A stretch of 64,000 bases of DNA from Maylandia zebra (Eukaryota; Chordata; Actinopteri; Cichliformes; Cichlidae), in NCBI RefSeq assembly GCF_041146795.1, contig NC_135174.1, positions 5,581,878 through 5,645,877 on the forward strand, in the 5' to 3' direction. The stretch's first letter is position 1, and each line of letters begins with the position of its first letter. A program made the translations under genes and the position numbers. The notes beneath the pieces were generated by a model that was not told the DNA's origin, ran no database searches, and was given only the letters and a program-made list of their open reading frames with translations. This document shows, in pieces, positions 1-55,300 of this stretch.

Positions 1-555
1 AATTAGCTGGCATTCTGTTAGCTTATAATGTTATCTTGTTTTGCCGCTCTTGTCAGCTGTCCACAGTGGGTAGAATATTTCTTATCTGCTGTCAATAACG
101 AATTGTGAGAATATCAAGAATAAATAATCGTCTTTCTGTAGGATTAGTTAAAATCCAAACTTCAGGAGAGAGGGTTTTAGGTGAAGAGGAAAAGGATGAG
201 ATGGATATGAGGAGAGTAGTGAAAATAAAACTATAAATATAAAAAATGTAAAATGATCAAATGTTTGAAATAGATACTGGTGACTTTAAAAATTCTAATT
301 ACTTATAGCTAATACAACTATTTATCTCCCTACTATTTATTTGATGCTGCTGTATCAGATAAATAGTTGGGGGTGATTGCTGCACCCAACAGCAGAATAT
401 AGGCACTGTGAGGAAAGAAACAGCAGCGATAATTTCCTTTAAACAACATAAGTTGTTGGACGTGATGTCACATGCCAAACTTCACTATATACATCTGCTC
501 AAAATAGCCTCTGTGTGAGCTGACTGTCATAATTGCTTTTTGTTGTTTTTGATAA
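1..555. other. Intergenic, AT-rich, no gene seen
   Basis: Open reading frames here are short, and none resembles a known protein or is bounded by convincing splice signals. The stretch is AT-rich with no simple repeat worth naming. Confidence 0.6.
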
Positions 556-838
556 CACGGTGGTTAGCACTGTTGCCTCATAGCAAGAAGGTCCTGAGTT
601 CAATTCCACCATCAGGCTGTGATCTTTCTGTGTGGAGTTTGTGTGGGTTCTCTCCGGGAGCTCTGGCTTCCTCCCAAAGACATGCACTTAGTGGGAAAAT
701 AAGTTAATTGGAAACTCTAAATTGGTTGTCTATGTGTTAGCCCTGCGACAGACTGGCAACCTGTCCAGGGTGTACCCCTGCCTCTAAGACAGCTGCGATA
801 GGCTCCAGCAACCCTGAAAAGGATAAGCGGATGGATTT
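556..838 (+). repeat. tRNA-headed SINE-like repeat, copy 1
   Basis: The left end reads like a tRNA-derived SINE head: GGTTAGCACTGTTGCC resembles an A box and GAGTTCAATTCC a B box. A body follows with the phrases GGTTCTCTCCGGGAGC, TTAATTGGAAACTCTAAATT, CTGTCCAGGGTGTACCCC and GATAGGCTCCAGCAACCC, ending in GGATAAGCGGATGGAT. Diverged copies of the same body lie at 23403-23530 (minus), 26485-26716, 42158-42370 and 56765-56860 (minus). This layout is very common in teleost genomes; I do not assign a family name. Confidence 0.8.
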
Positions 839-3052
839 TTGACAATCTACTTCCAGTATACACGCCTATGACACCTGCACATTTGTGGTAGTAGTGTTGC
901 CACTCTATTATACCATATTAACATTAACTGCCTCCTATAGATAATCTATTCAGACTGATGGCTGTTCACATTCCCTTAAGAGCTAATATCTTCTCTTGGT
1001 GGTGGGTCAACTCCAGGGGTGTTTAGGAGAAATGAGTGCTTGCAAAGAACTGATGCTGCAAACTAGCAATTCATTAACAGCTTTTTGTGCAGATGTATGT
1101 TACACTAATTGATGTATGGCTGTCACAGCTGGACTTACGCCATTATTTGTAAAGTTCGTCATTAATGAAAGATTAAAACTATCCAAGTAAATGCAAAGCC
1201 AAATAAAAAGCTAGTTGATTGTGGTGTCTGAGTCTTCTTTGTGCAGCTTTTACTTCAGCTGAGGAAAACCCGTTCAGCATCCTGTAAATAATAATACTGA
1301 ATCGATATTGAAAAGCATGCACGCTCACTGGTCATTTTTGACCCTTTTTCTGCAATATGTCTTGTTTTGCATGTCACAGAGGAGAATATAAATATCCAGA
1401 TGGACAAAGAAGACATTACAGTAATGCTCAATGGCCCAGTAAAATCTGCTATCATCCAATATTTTAGAGTAAGAGCCAGCCCCTCTGGTGTTGTATGTGG
1501 AAGCTTAGGGAATCATTACCATGGCCTCTGCATAACCTCCATAAGTCAGGACAGTGTCAATAACCCGGGCTTTAAAAAATTGATAAGGGTGATCACCCCG
1601 CTCATGGAAAGAGCATTTCTGAGCAGCAGACGTCATTGTGAGGTGATTCTCATATATAAGTCATGGCTTGCATACAGGATGCATCTCTCTGAATATCGCT
1701 TCAGGTCAATCATCCCCGCCGTGTTGTTTGGGTCTTATCAACATATTGCTCACCCAGCCCAGACAGATGATTGAGAGAAACTATTAGGCTTAGATCATTC
1801 ACAGATAGCCCCGTGCACCTTGATGCTTTTCCATTTGAGCAACCTTTAAGCAGAAATGAATGTGACAATTTTATGGCTGATATAATGCAGCGTGCTCGCA
1901 GTCTTCCCAGGAAACTCTTGTTAAACAATTATTCATATGTAAGAGCTGGCCTCTTTTGCACTCAATGCAACATACATGACATATGTGACGTATGTAAATG
2001 TGTCTGATCCAAATGCCAATTTGGTGACTCCAGCTGAGTGCCTTAAAGAAATCCTTCCTGTGTGACATGTGGAAATGTGTCAGGGCTGCATTTATTCATG
2101 TGAACACTGAAGGGGCATTCCTGTCCGGAGGCCCCGGAGACAAAAAAATGTGGAACTCCCCAGAGGAGAGTGACCTGGAGGACAGACTCACGCATACCAG
2201 CTGGACTTGGTGCACATATTCTCTCCCTTCCTCCCACACACACATTGCTTCGACCAGATCTGCTGGATTTACTCCTCATTAACGTCACGGTTGTAACAAG
2301 AAGAACTGGACATCCTGTATGACGTGTTGTCTCTGATATAATGTGCCAAATGTTCCAAGCACATGGGTGAATATTGATCCCAAAGCATTCTAGCAGCTCG
2401 TGTCCTGCAGCCCTGAAATGATGAGAGCAATAAATCCAAGAGCGGCATGTAATTAGGCGTAAGACATCTGTGTAAACATCATGAAAAAGGTCTTTGTCAT
2501 GCAGCAGTTTTTAAAGGGAATAACCAGTGTTATTAACAAACTGGAATTCATATGGTTTCTTGTTTTTTGTGGGATTTTTTGTTTGGTTTTGGTTTTCTTA
2601 TTTTCTATTGCACAGCAAAAACAGTTGTTGCAACAGTGGAGGAGAGGTGGCATAGTGAGACGTGACAAAAAACAAAATTGATGAAAAATAGGTCACAGCT
2701 TATGAATTTGTGTCTATTTATTATACATTATACATTTCATAAGTCAGAAATTAACAGAGGGAGTTAATATTTCATCAGAATAAATGCTGGGGCGATTTTT
2801 CCCTTGGATAAGAACTATGAAAGGAGGCTCATCGCCAGTCATGTGGTGGTTTCATAATAACTATGAGCTGCTGCCACCTGGAGGATGCACAGGGAAATAC
2901 ATTCATTTATAGTTTGACTTTTACATACATGTGCCCACTTACGCATCTTTCTCATATAACGTAATGCTTCCATGACTCATAAGTAAATGTTATAGTTATG
3001 TTGTAAAGACATTGTTGAAGGGGCCAGGTGTCAGATGTGCATTTTCAAAGAC
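839..3052. other. Intergenic, no supported gene
   Basis: The longest open frame, 135 codons at 1367-1774 on the plus strand, resembles nothing I recognise. It overlaps other frames and lacks codon-usage or splice support, so I do not call it. No other structure stands out. Confidence 0.6.
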
Positions 3053-3055
3053 GAA

Positions 3056-3105
3056 TAGAATAGAATAGAATAGAATAGAATAGAATAGAATAGAATAGAA
3101 TAGAA
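3056..3105 (+). repeat. (TAGAA)10 microsatellite
   Basis: Ten perfect TAGAA units run directly into CTTTATTAATCC and GGTCCCTCAGGGAAATTA. That junction is a recurring 3' end of interspersed elements in fish. The same motif appears in reverse orientation near 25725-25765 inside a hAT element. Confidence 0.95.
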
Positions 3106-3300
3106 CTTTATTAATCCTTTGGGGAGGGTCCCTCAGGGAAATTATGATTCCAGCAGCACAACACCAGTTCACATTAAATTCAAATAAGAAAGAATACCAA
3201 GCAGGTACAAATAATTAGGAACAAAATATCAGTAATAACAAGAATTTTAAAGGTAATATTTAAACAAAGTCCAGGAATTAAAGATTTTTTGGAGGGGGGT
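3106..3300 (+). repeat. Interspersed repeat next to the TAGAA tract
   Basis: Starts CTTTATTAATCCTTTGGGGA, then a CCCTCAGGGAAATTA hairpin-like motif and a long AT-rich tail. It is related, in opposite orientation, to GGGGGATTAATAAAGTTTTA at 25738-25757. The boundary at the right end is not clear and the family is unassigned. Confidence 0.5.
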
Positions 3301-4932
3301 GTCAAAGTAATCAAATGACAGACTGAACTGAAGAACATATAAAGTTACTCTTAAATTTACAGCCACTTTACATCAAACTATTACTCCATGTAAACCTGAC
3401 CTGAACAGTCTGCAGAAGAACACAAAACATTACTTACTGTTAGGTTCTGGCAGGTCTGTGTATTGAAGTTAGCAGAATCGGCATTATGGGCTTGTGGGTC
3501 CAGACCACTTCTATATATCATGAATCAAAAAGCTAACTGGCAACAATCATCCTTAGACCCATATAATGCATTAATAACCCGCTCAGTTCTTCTTGGATGC
3601 ACATCTTTCTTGCAGCAACGCGGAGTCTCCCAGATTTGATTTGTAGCTATAAACATGATAATATTTTACCAAAAAGTGTATATCAGCTCCCATTTATTAT
3701 TCCCAGTTCATTCACAACACAACAAGCAGAGAGATCGACAAAATAATAATTCAACTAAGTCCACTTGTACTGATAGCACCTCAAAAAAGAGAGAAAGAGA
3801 GAGAAAGAGAGAGAGATGTTGGGAGGAAAACAGTTTATTTAGACTCCCAACAAAGTGAACTCATTTCCTTTAGGAAATGGGAGGAGCACTGAATTAGGAC
3901 CTGAAAGAAGGAAACAAAAGTCAGGCCCAAGGACCAGCCCTTCCATGAGAATACGGTCTGGTGGCATTTTCTAAAGATATATTAATGATCAGTGTAATTA
4001 CCTGTTACCATGACTGCATGAAAAAGAAAAATAATAAAATGAAATAGGTTATATGATGAAAATCGCTTTACTCTTCTATCATTTCATGAATTTTGTGTGT
4101 GTAGCTCATGAACACCACCATCATGCATTATATTTTCTTATGGGAAGACTCATTTCTGGAAAAGGGCTTATCTGCTAATAGGATGAGATAGCCAATGTGC
4201 AAGATACAAGACAGGAAACATGGTGAGCTAAGACTAATATTTATTGCAATTATTCCATTTTCTCTTGGTTTTGTAATCATCAAAAGCGCTTCCTGCTTGA
4301 CTTGCACTTAATCAGATCCATTTCCCTGCAGGCATCAGTACAGTTTCACTCTAATCTAATCTATACATGAAATTTAATGTCTAAATTAAGAGGAATAAAC
4401 AGGCAGGCAACATAAGATACGGTGAAAAAGCACAACCCGTATAATTACAATAAATGAGGAACATTTGAGGTCATCCCAGGTCAGTGATTTGATTTGATAT
4501 AATTTCATTTTCATCACAAGCTGTTGAGCAGTGAAGACAAAGAGCTGGATGCTTGCTGGTGGAGATGCGAGAGAGACTATATCTTATCAAAAATCAGCTT
4601 GTTGGCTTTCTAATTAAATGCTATCATGTTAGCCTTTCAAGCTTTATGAGATTAATGGGTTCACACCTTGTTTCCTCTGCCACAAATGGGCAAAAACATC
4701 CTGTGTCTAAAAGCAACTATTATGAATTCATTCATTTAGAAAGTCCTATTTTTCAGAAAGTTAAAAACAAAAATGGATTGATGAGTTGTGTTGAGCATTA
4801 TCATTTGAAACTGAAGGGGCTTGTAGTACTTTTGTGTAAGATCAGTTGTACCACTAGATGGTGCAGTAAGTTAATGTAGCCATTATTTATAGGACAAAGA
4901 ATTAAAGTGGCAGAAAAAAGAAATATTACAAG
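3301..4932. other. Intergenic, no supported gene
   Basis: AT-rich DNA with one purine-rich GA tract at about 3786-3816 (AAAGAGAGAAAGAGAGAGAA). Short open frames are unsupported by similarity or splice sites. Confidence 0.6.
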
Positions 4933-5215
4933 TTAACCCTTTAGCTCCTAAGGTATCATATTTAGTACAAGAGGTTTTGTGAGTTTTTTAAACTTCTTCA
5001 TCATCAGTGTGATGACACCACTCCTCTGAAAAACTTAAACAATAAATTGCACAATATGTTTTTAAGCAATAAATTATGACAAAAAAATGTTGTATGTAGC
5101 AAATATGATACAAATTAAAACTTATATGTCAGGAGCTCCAATAAAAACTCCATTTCCCCCCCAAAAACGAGAATTTTCTGGTAATTGTTTCAAGGTTCAT
5201 ACTTTAAAAGGTTAA
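4933..5215. mobile_element. Candidate piggyBac-like MITE
   Basis: A non-coding block of about 275 bp is bounded on both sides by TTAA (4933-4936 and 5212-5215), the piggyBac target site. The ends are short inverted repeats: CCCTTTAGCTCC on the left, and TTTAAAAGG on the right, which reads CCTTTTAAA on the other strand. The interior is AT-rich with no transposase. The TIR match is only about seven bases, so this is a candidate and not a firm call. Confidence 0.5.
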
Positions 5216-5503
5216 ACAGCAGCACGTATCTCTATACAGCCACAGGTAAAACACTGCCCCCTGGTGATAGTCATTCATTTCTGCAGAGGGTAATTCCAAA
5301 AAGCACCTTTAAGGCCTCTATCGTTGCATCTTAAGGTGCTTTACTGGTCATTATTAACAATCTGTTCAGCATTATTATTACAAACCCATCTGGAATCCTC
5401 AGGATATAGTCCTTAATACATTTACTTAATTGGCATATCCCCCCCCAAAAAAAATAAGTGAGCTTTACTGCTCATCTCTTTCTCGCACACAATAGCCTTT
5501 CTT
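5216..5503. other. Presumed 3' UTR and flank of dhrs7c
   Basis: This lies downstream of the minus-strand stop codon of the SDR gene. No clear AATAAA on the minus strand was found close by, so the 3' end of the transcript is not placed. Confidence 0.4.
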
Positions 5504-7834
5504 CTACTGCATCTGCTCAGCCAACACTGAGTCTTTCACTCCAGCAGCCAGCACAGCGAAGAGGAAGGGGGGGAAGAGGGAGCGCAGATGGAGAGCCACC
5601 CTGGGGATGGGGTGGACCAGCAGAACCTCCTTCCTCTTCCTGTTCACGGTTTGCATTATTTCATTGGCCAGGACCGACGGGCGCACACCGTGGGTGAGCT
5701 GTCTGGCAATAACTGCGAGAGGACAGATTTGTTTAGTTTTGCCTATGCACCACAATAACAGGAACATTTCATGCATTCATTCCATGAACCATTCAGTCAC
5801 CTTAATGCTTCATTGCTACTGTTTTACTCACATTCAGCTACGGGGTTTGGTTTGGGAACAGGTTCCTCTACAGGCGGCGGTTCAGAAGCATTGATGAAGG
5901 TATGACTGATGGTGCTGACAATTATTCCATACTCTTCCACTTCAGCTCGCAGACAGTCAAAGAAGGCCTGCGCCGCATGCTTAGACGCGGCATCTGACAG
6001 GTATGAACACAAACACGCATAATGATACACTCACAAAAGAAGTGTGGCAAGCACGGAAGAAATCCACACATACCATACAGCATACTTTGTTCAATTGTTG
6101 CCTGTTTTGTCCTTTGACGCCATAGGTTGTACCTAGGCATACCTAACCATTAACTAGCAATTCCATATATGTTTAAATAATTAGGTAAAGATGATTTAAA
6201 ATGGAATCACATATAAAAAGTAAAAATGTATTACTTGCAAAGATCTTGCTCACTGCTCTTGTTTTTATTCAGTGCTAAGTGTACTTCTAAAGAGTTGTAG
6301 TGACCTTTGCCGGGAACTCACATGAACTTCTGAATGGAACAGCCAGTCTGCCCTGGATGCTGTTGACCAGCACAATGTGGCCTGATCGTCTTGAAATCAT
6401 CATTGGAAGAACACCTGCCGCATTTTTAAAAATATCATTCATAAGATCTTAATAATAACAAACTCAAAGAAATGCTACTGGATTTCTAAGAATGCCAACC
6501 CCACCTTTGGCTAGAGTGCTTGGGCCGAAGTAGTTAACATCCATGATATTTCTGTCCTGTTCCAAGGAGATACTCTGAACCGGCGCCTTCAGCTTCATAC
6601 TGCTATTGCAGATCAGCACGTCCACACAACCATAACATTCAACCACCTCAGCAATCACGTCCTCCATACTGTCCATATCACTGAAGTCCAGAATTACCAA
6701 CTTTGGGGCAAATGTCTGTCGATAAACAAGGGTTAGTTTAATTTGAACACGTGTGTAACTGATGGACAGCTATGTTTAGATAGACTGAAGCTGTTTTCCT
6801 CCTGCTTGGAGGTTTACAGGCTACTAAGCTAAGCTAATCACGAGCTTCATATTAGCGTTAAGATTTTCTTTTAGCTCCATTTTCACTTAACAAAATTTAG
6901 TATTCTATTCTTGGCTTCATATCAAATTAAAAAGCATTAGAAAGAGGTTATGAGGGTTAACTGAGCTTTTTGAGTAATTCTGTCACCATTCTGTCTTCAA
7001 AGATCAAGAACACAGTCCTTAATAAAAGAAAGGATATTCCAAGGATAGCAACCATAACTCTAAGCAGAAAGGTTTCAGCTTTGTGTCATACATATACTAG
7101 ATTTCATCCCATAAACATCCATGTGCTTGGGCTTGTACATAGAAGGCATGTGGTGCACTACTTGCTGTCTGACATGATATCCTGCTATTGTGTTCTCCAG
7201 AGGAAGTGGTGACCTGTGAGGTGGTGAGTGAGCAGGATTACGGTAAAGACAAGGACAAAACCTGATATTCTGCTAATTAAGAAAACTGTAAAACTTGAAA
7301 AGCCAAGTTGGTGTCACATGTCAATTCCTGTCAGTTATTTTGGTAATTTGTTTTGGTATAGTAGGAGAAGGCTTTGCTGTGTGCTAAGGGTTATCACCTT
7401 ATTGCAAAAGCTTCCTGCACATAATAACAGACATTAATTTTACTGAAACAGCCATATTAAAAGTTAACTGATAAATTCCTCACCTCTCTGGGGTCAGCAT
7501 CAGTTGTCAAAGAGTCATACAGAGACTCCAGCTTATCCCAGCCAGTCCCACAAAGGATCAGTCTGGCCCCACCCTTGTGGAAGAGACGGGCACACTCTGG
7601 AAAAGAAGATTATGTTCATTAAATGTTGAGTTCAGATCAAAGTAAAATTAAAAAATAAAAACACAAGTTGGATCCCTTACCGGTCCCCACCCCAGACACA
7701 GCATCAGTGATCACCACCACTTTGTTTCGTACTAAGGACTTGGACATGAAGTGCAAAATCTCATTGTAGATGTAGTACACGCCTGCTGCCACAACGATCA
7801 GCAGGGGCAGCACTATCACCGAGGGGAGGCCCAT
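5504..7834 (-). CDS. dhrs7c: dhrs7c: SDR-family reticulum-membrane dehydrogenase (complete, 6 coding exons)
   Basis: Coding exons, in transcript order: 7834-7681, 7596-7484, 6715-6505, 6414-6322, 5993-5832, 5712-5504. All have GT-AG borders and compatible phases, and they give 313 residues, close to the family's usual ~312. The protein has an N-terminal hydrophobic anchor (residues 5-22), a Rossmann-fold SDR domain, and a C-terminal hydrophobic segment ([15 protein letters not shown]). Active-site residues Ser178, Tyr191 and Lys195 (YAASK) are present. The nucleotide motif is degenerate: TDAVSGVG at 43-50 replaces TGxxxGxG, and CNSS at 125-128 replaces NNAG. The phrases [26 protein letters not shown] and [13 protein letters not shown] point to DHRS7C (SRP-35) and not DHRS7B. 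In mammals that protein sits in muscle sarcoplasmic reticulum and is reported to oxidise all-trans-retinol. The ATG is chosen by alignment with the family start and lies three bases after a good acceptor. Teleosts have two copies (a and b); I cannot say which this is. Confidence 0.9.
7682..7834 (-). CDS. dhrs7c: dhrs7c coding exon 1: membrane anchor and start of Rossmann fold
   Basis: It encodes [18 protein letters not shown], a single hydrophobic helix typical of ER/SR anchored SDRs, followed by the first beta strand (NKVVVIT) and the altered cofactor loop. The acceptor CTGCTACAG precedes the ATG by three bases, so a separate non-coding exon must exist upstream. The donor is G|GTAAGG, the exon's last base being 7681. 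Confidence 0.88.
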
Positions 7835-8913
7835 GTTCTGTAGCAGAGAAAAAAGACCGGTCAGTGTGGGGAGAGTACTCATAAAAACTATAATATAATA
7901 TCGTATAATATATGGTTTCAAAATATACCAGATGTTCTTTCTGATGAAACCTTCCCAGAAGTATGTACCCCCTCCTGATCTCCAACTGGAAATTTTTCAC
8001 ATGTTACGTAAATGTGATAACCATTATCCATAAACACTGAAAGAATAGTTAAAGCCTAACAGCATATCTGGAGTAACTAAGTGAAAAACCACATATATTT
8101 TCTTTTCTCTTTATTTTATTTAATTTTATTTATTTATTTTGCTGTTGTTATTTTACATACAAACTAATATGTTAAATAGAAATGTTGTACATTCGTATTT
8201 GTAGGTTAAATTTCTACCTTTAGACGGGCTAAGCTTGCTGTTTCACCCTGCTTCCAGTCTTAGTACTAAGCTGAGATAATCAGCTGTTGATCCAACTTAT
8301 AATTTTGCACACATGTGAGGGTGGTGTTAGCAGTCTCTTCTAAACTGTAGCTGAAAAGCAGATCAGTATATACCCTATAATGACAAATGTCATTTGTACC
8401 TTCCCTATATTGAAAGACACTTTGAGACCAATATAGTAGGCACATTTGCTTTGAATGTGTTCTTCTGTTATAACTGTGTTAACTGTCCTGGGGTAACAGA
8501 TTGCATTTGGAGGCCTTGCTACACACTTGCCATGTAAAGTGAGTTTATGGAGAACAGCTAAATATATTCTGGCCGTGATGCCGCCACAGAATTTTCTTGC
8601 ACTATGTCACCTCCAGGATAGTGTCATAGGATACCCTAAGGGGGGCAGCCAGGGAGCCTCACATTTATAATGTAATATAATTTATAAATAAATTAAATAA
8701 CCTTACTTTTCCTGCTTTACTTGAGGAAAACACATTAAGGAAACCCCTAAGCCATATTAAAACTGATGATCCAGAGATCCAATTCCCAGCTTAGCCCCAT
8801 GTTTGGACTGACACACAATTGGAGGTTAAGTCAGCTTGTGAAGTGCATATCTATAGCAACCACACAACAGGCATGCACAAACCTATAATCTGTGTTATTA
8901 TTGGTTCACTTAC
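7835..8913 (-). other. 5' UTR intron of dhrs7c
   Basis: This is bounded by the acceptor just before the dhrs7c start codon and by a strong minus-strand donor (CAGCGCT|GTAAGT) at 8913. It holds AT-rich sequence and no other recognisable feature. Confidence 0.6.
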
Positions 8914-9048
8914 AGCGCTGACCAGGAGCTAATCCTTCAGCAAGACTGGCCGTTGATGTTTTCAGGGTTTAGTTAGGTAACCGAGGCCTTTCTCCTCCCT
9001 CAGTGTCCCTTGTCCATTCACACAGCTCTGTTCTCTGTGTGTCTGACT
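8914..9048 (-). other. dhrs7c: Predicted non-coding first exon of dhrs7c
   Basis: On the minus strand the region ends in a consensus donor, GCT|GTAAGT, at 8914/8913, and has no long reading frame. The 5' boundary is a guess, set about 30 bases below a TATA-like motif. The inference rests on the acceptor three bases before the start codon, which requires an upstream exon. Confidence 0.55.
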
Positions 9049-9073
9049 TGCTGCTGTCCACTGGAACCTACTG

Positions 9074-9085
9074 CTTATAATAGCC
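9074..9085 (-). promoter_or_regulatory. TATA-like box for dhrs7c
   Basis: Read on the minus strand the sequence is GGCTATTATAAGC, a plausible TATA element about 30 bp before the predicted first exon. A TATA promoter would fit a muscle-restricted gene. There is no direct evidence for the start site. Confidence 0.4.
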
Positions 9086-9520
9086 TCTGCTTGAGTCAGC
9101 CATTAATACACACATATGTGGCGCGCAGCATCTAAGGCATGTTTCCTTGTTGCCAGCCTGAGGGGATGGACGATAAGTGAGTGTGACTTGCACTTGGTCT
9201 TCAGAGAGTTTGCATTGTACTGCTGTTTCGAGGAAACACATTTTCCCAAATTATATATTATTCTGTTGTCAATTTTTTCAAATAGGGGAAAACAAAAACA
9301 TCTATCAATACATATTTTGAACTGTGTGTTGTTGTTGTGTTGAGCTGGCAAAATTTGTACACAATTTACACAAATCAAGAAAAGAAAACGGGGTTTTCTC
9401 ATTTGTTTTAAAGTGGTATTAATAGTGGTATTAATTCTATTTTTAATAAAGGATCACATTTGACATTCAATAACATAAGCATGACTATGCCTGCGCCCCC
9501 AAGTATAACTAAAACGTTTC
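9086..9520. promoter_or_regulatory. Intergenic spacer between divergent dhrs7c and mprip
   Basis: The spacer separates the predicted dhrs7c first exon (minus) from the mprip 5' region (plus). No gene is supported in it. The two genes are head to head, so shared regulation is possible but unproven. Confidence 0.45.
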
Positions 9521-10470
9521 ATTTACTGTCTTCTTTCGGTGGGTGGCGGCAGTGAGCAGTTATCGCGAGAGCACGTAGAATTCCAGGCGCTTGTGTGTAT
9601 TTGCGCTCTCTCTTCTGTCTTCTCCCCCCTTGCTCCGTTGGGAAAGAAGAAAATAAACCCAGTGCTGCTAACCAGGCTAGTTATGGAACCAAGCCCTAAG
9701 TACTCGTTTTGGCATCTGTGACTGCCCAAGAGGTGCTCGCCCTGCATACTGTGTTCCCACCTGGGAGGAAAGCACATGAAGCTTTTTGATTTTTTTGATC
9801 GAGTCTTTTTCTTTAAAAAGTTGAATACGCCAGCAAGGGAAGGATTTCATTAGCTAGCCTATCTGTGTGCGAGCTAACTGGGCTAGCTTAGCAAGGAGCA
9901 CTGGATGAACTTCGCATGGACTGAGTGCTGCGAACGGGATAGTAGCCTCCTGTCTGACTGTGAGCCGCCTTTTGGATTGAGTCTTTCATATGGGAGTGCG
10001 TTGTTACTTAAATGACACTGTTTTCCCGGAGCTCGAAGGCCATAACTGTGTACAAATGTTGCTTTTGCGGCTCACACCATCACGTTATTGATCTGGATAC
10101 CCATTGGAAAGCTAACAGGATATTAGCCACCTTCTTGCCGCTACGCTTTGTGGTTGCAGGCCATGGACTGAAAGGCATTCATCACTGAAGGATGAGAAGG
10201 CTGGCTTGATGGCAGCTAATTATTTATTGGGAGGCAGCAATTGGATACAGCTAAAGCGATAGAAGAAGCTTTGAACGTCGTCCCAGAACTGTTAAACTCT
10301 TGGTTTGGTCTTTCTTTTTTTTAGCTTGACAATGCATCGGTGTGCTGGGGCTTTTTTCAAGTTAGGATAAGAAGAGACGCACAAGAAAACAGCGAGATTC
10401 CACCTTCTGCGTTTCCCCACGGAAATTATTCATTTTTTAAAATATTATAATTATTAAGAGGTGAAATATA
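9521..10470 (+). promoter_or_regulatory. mprip: Promoter and 5' UTR region of mprip
   Basis: The sequence becomes richer in CpG than its surroundings and contains TATCGCGAGA at 9561-9570, close to the TCTCGCGAGA element of many housekeeping promoters. There is no obvious TATA box. No splice acceptor is required before the start codon, so the 5' UTR may be continuous with exon 1. The start site within this block is not determined. Confidence 0.45.
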
Positions 10471-54408
<43,938 letters not shown>

Positions 54409-55300
54409 CAGTGACACGTCACGTCCCCCTACCTTGCTGCATGTTTAGAAGCCCACTATATTTTAGCTCTGTAATGACTTATTTAGTAACAACTACACAC
54501 TGGTCACCAAACACAGATCATTTATTATTAAAAACATGCTATGAAGTTTGAATTTCATGTTTAGTTTGCATTCCATGCACTTCAGTTAACTGTGACTTTT
54601 TTGTATTTTTTTTCCTTACTGTAAATACTGTTTTTAAATGAGCATTTTTCATGCATACACTAGAACTATGACTGTGTAAGCTACTGTTTTAACTCTCTAG
54701 ACTGTTGCTAGCCAAAAGCATAAATGTGATGTTAAATGGCTAAACTACAACTACATAATGACGAGTAATACTTGCATAACAAAACCGTAGGAATGAGTCT
54801 GGCGTTCAGTCTGCACGTTAACGCTCCTCCTCTCCGTTATCATTCCAGCACAGATGGAAGTGTTGCTCAGTAAACAAGCTATAGAACAAAAGTGCTTGTC
54901 TGCATTAGAAAAAAGTGCTCACCCATGTTGCTGCTTTGTGTTACTTTGAAATTAACATCAAAGATGTTTCTGCAGTCTTGGGGAAAAAAATCAGATAAAA
55001 TCAGTGCGCGACAGCTGAATGCATCAGGACAAGATTCACTGACTATAATTTAAATATATATGAAAGTTTATATAGATTTTTTTTTTCTCTCACTGCAATC
55101 ATTGGTCCAACTGTATAGGAGTTGCTGGAGTTGGTTTATGTTTGTAGTCTTGTTCAGTGGCAGTCCCTTTGTATTTATTTAAGTGGTTGGGATTTTTCTT
55201 TCACATTCCCATTCCTCTGTACTCTATTATTGTAAATATAAAGCAAATATACACCAACTGACTACAGGTTTATTAGCAATAAATATTTTTGCACCCTTTT
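54409..55300 (+). other. mprip: mprip 3' UTR
   Basis: Follows the stop codon and contains the first canonical AATAAA that looks usable, at 55278-55283, followed by a T-rich stretch. The end of the transcript is probably near 55300. Whether earlier polyadenylation occurs cannot be told. Confidence 0.7.
55278..55283 (+). terminator. Polyadenylation signal AATAAA (mprip)
   Basis: Canonical AATAAA 870 bp after the mprip stop, followed within 30 bases by TTTTCTGTGTGTTTTG, a GU-rich element typical downstream of a cleavage site. Confidence 0.65.

Noticed and set aside
1367-1774. 135-codon open frame, plus strand
   Set aside because: No recognisable similarity, overlapped by frames on both strands, no splice or promoter support.
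5504-7834. Identification as dhrs7b
   Set aside because: The loop TDAxSG, YGCVD and RAEVEEYG match DHRS7C and not the TGATSG and RAEMEQYE forms I recall for DHRS7B.
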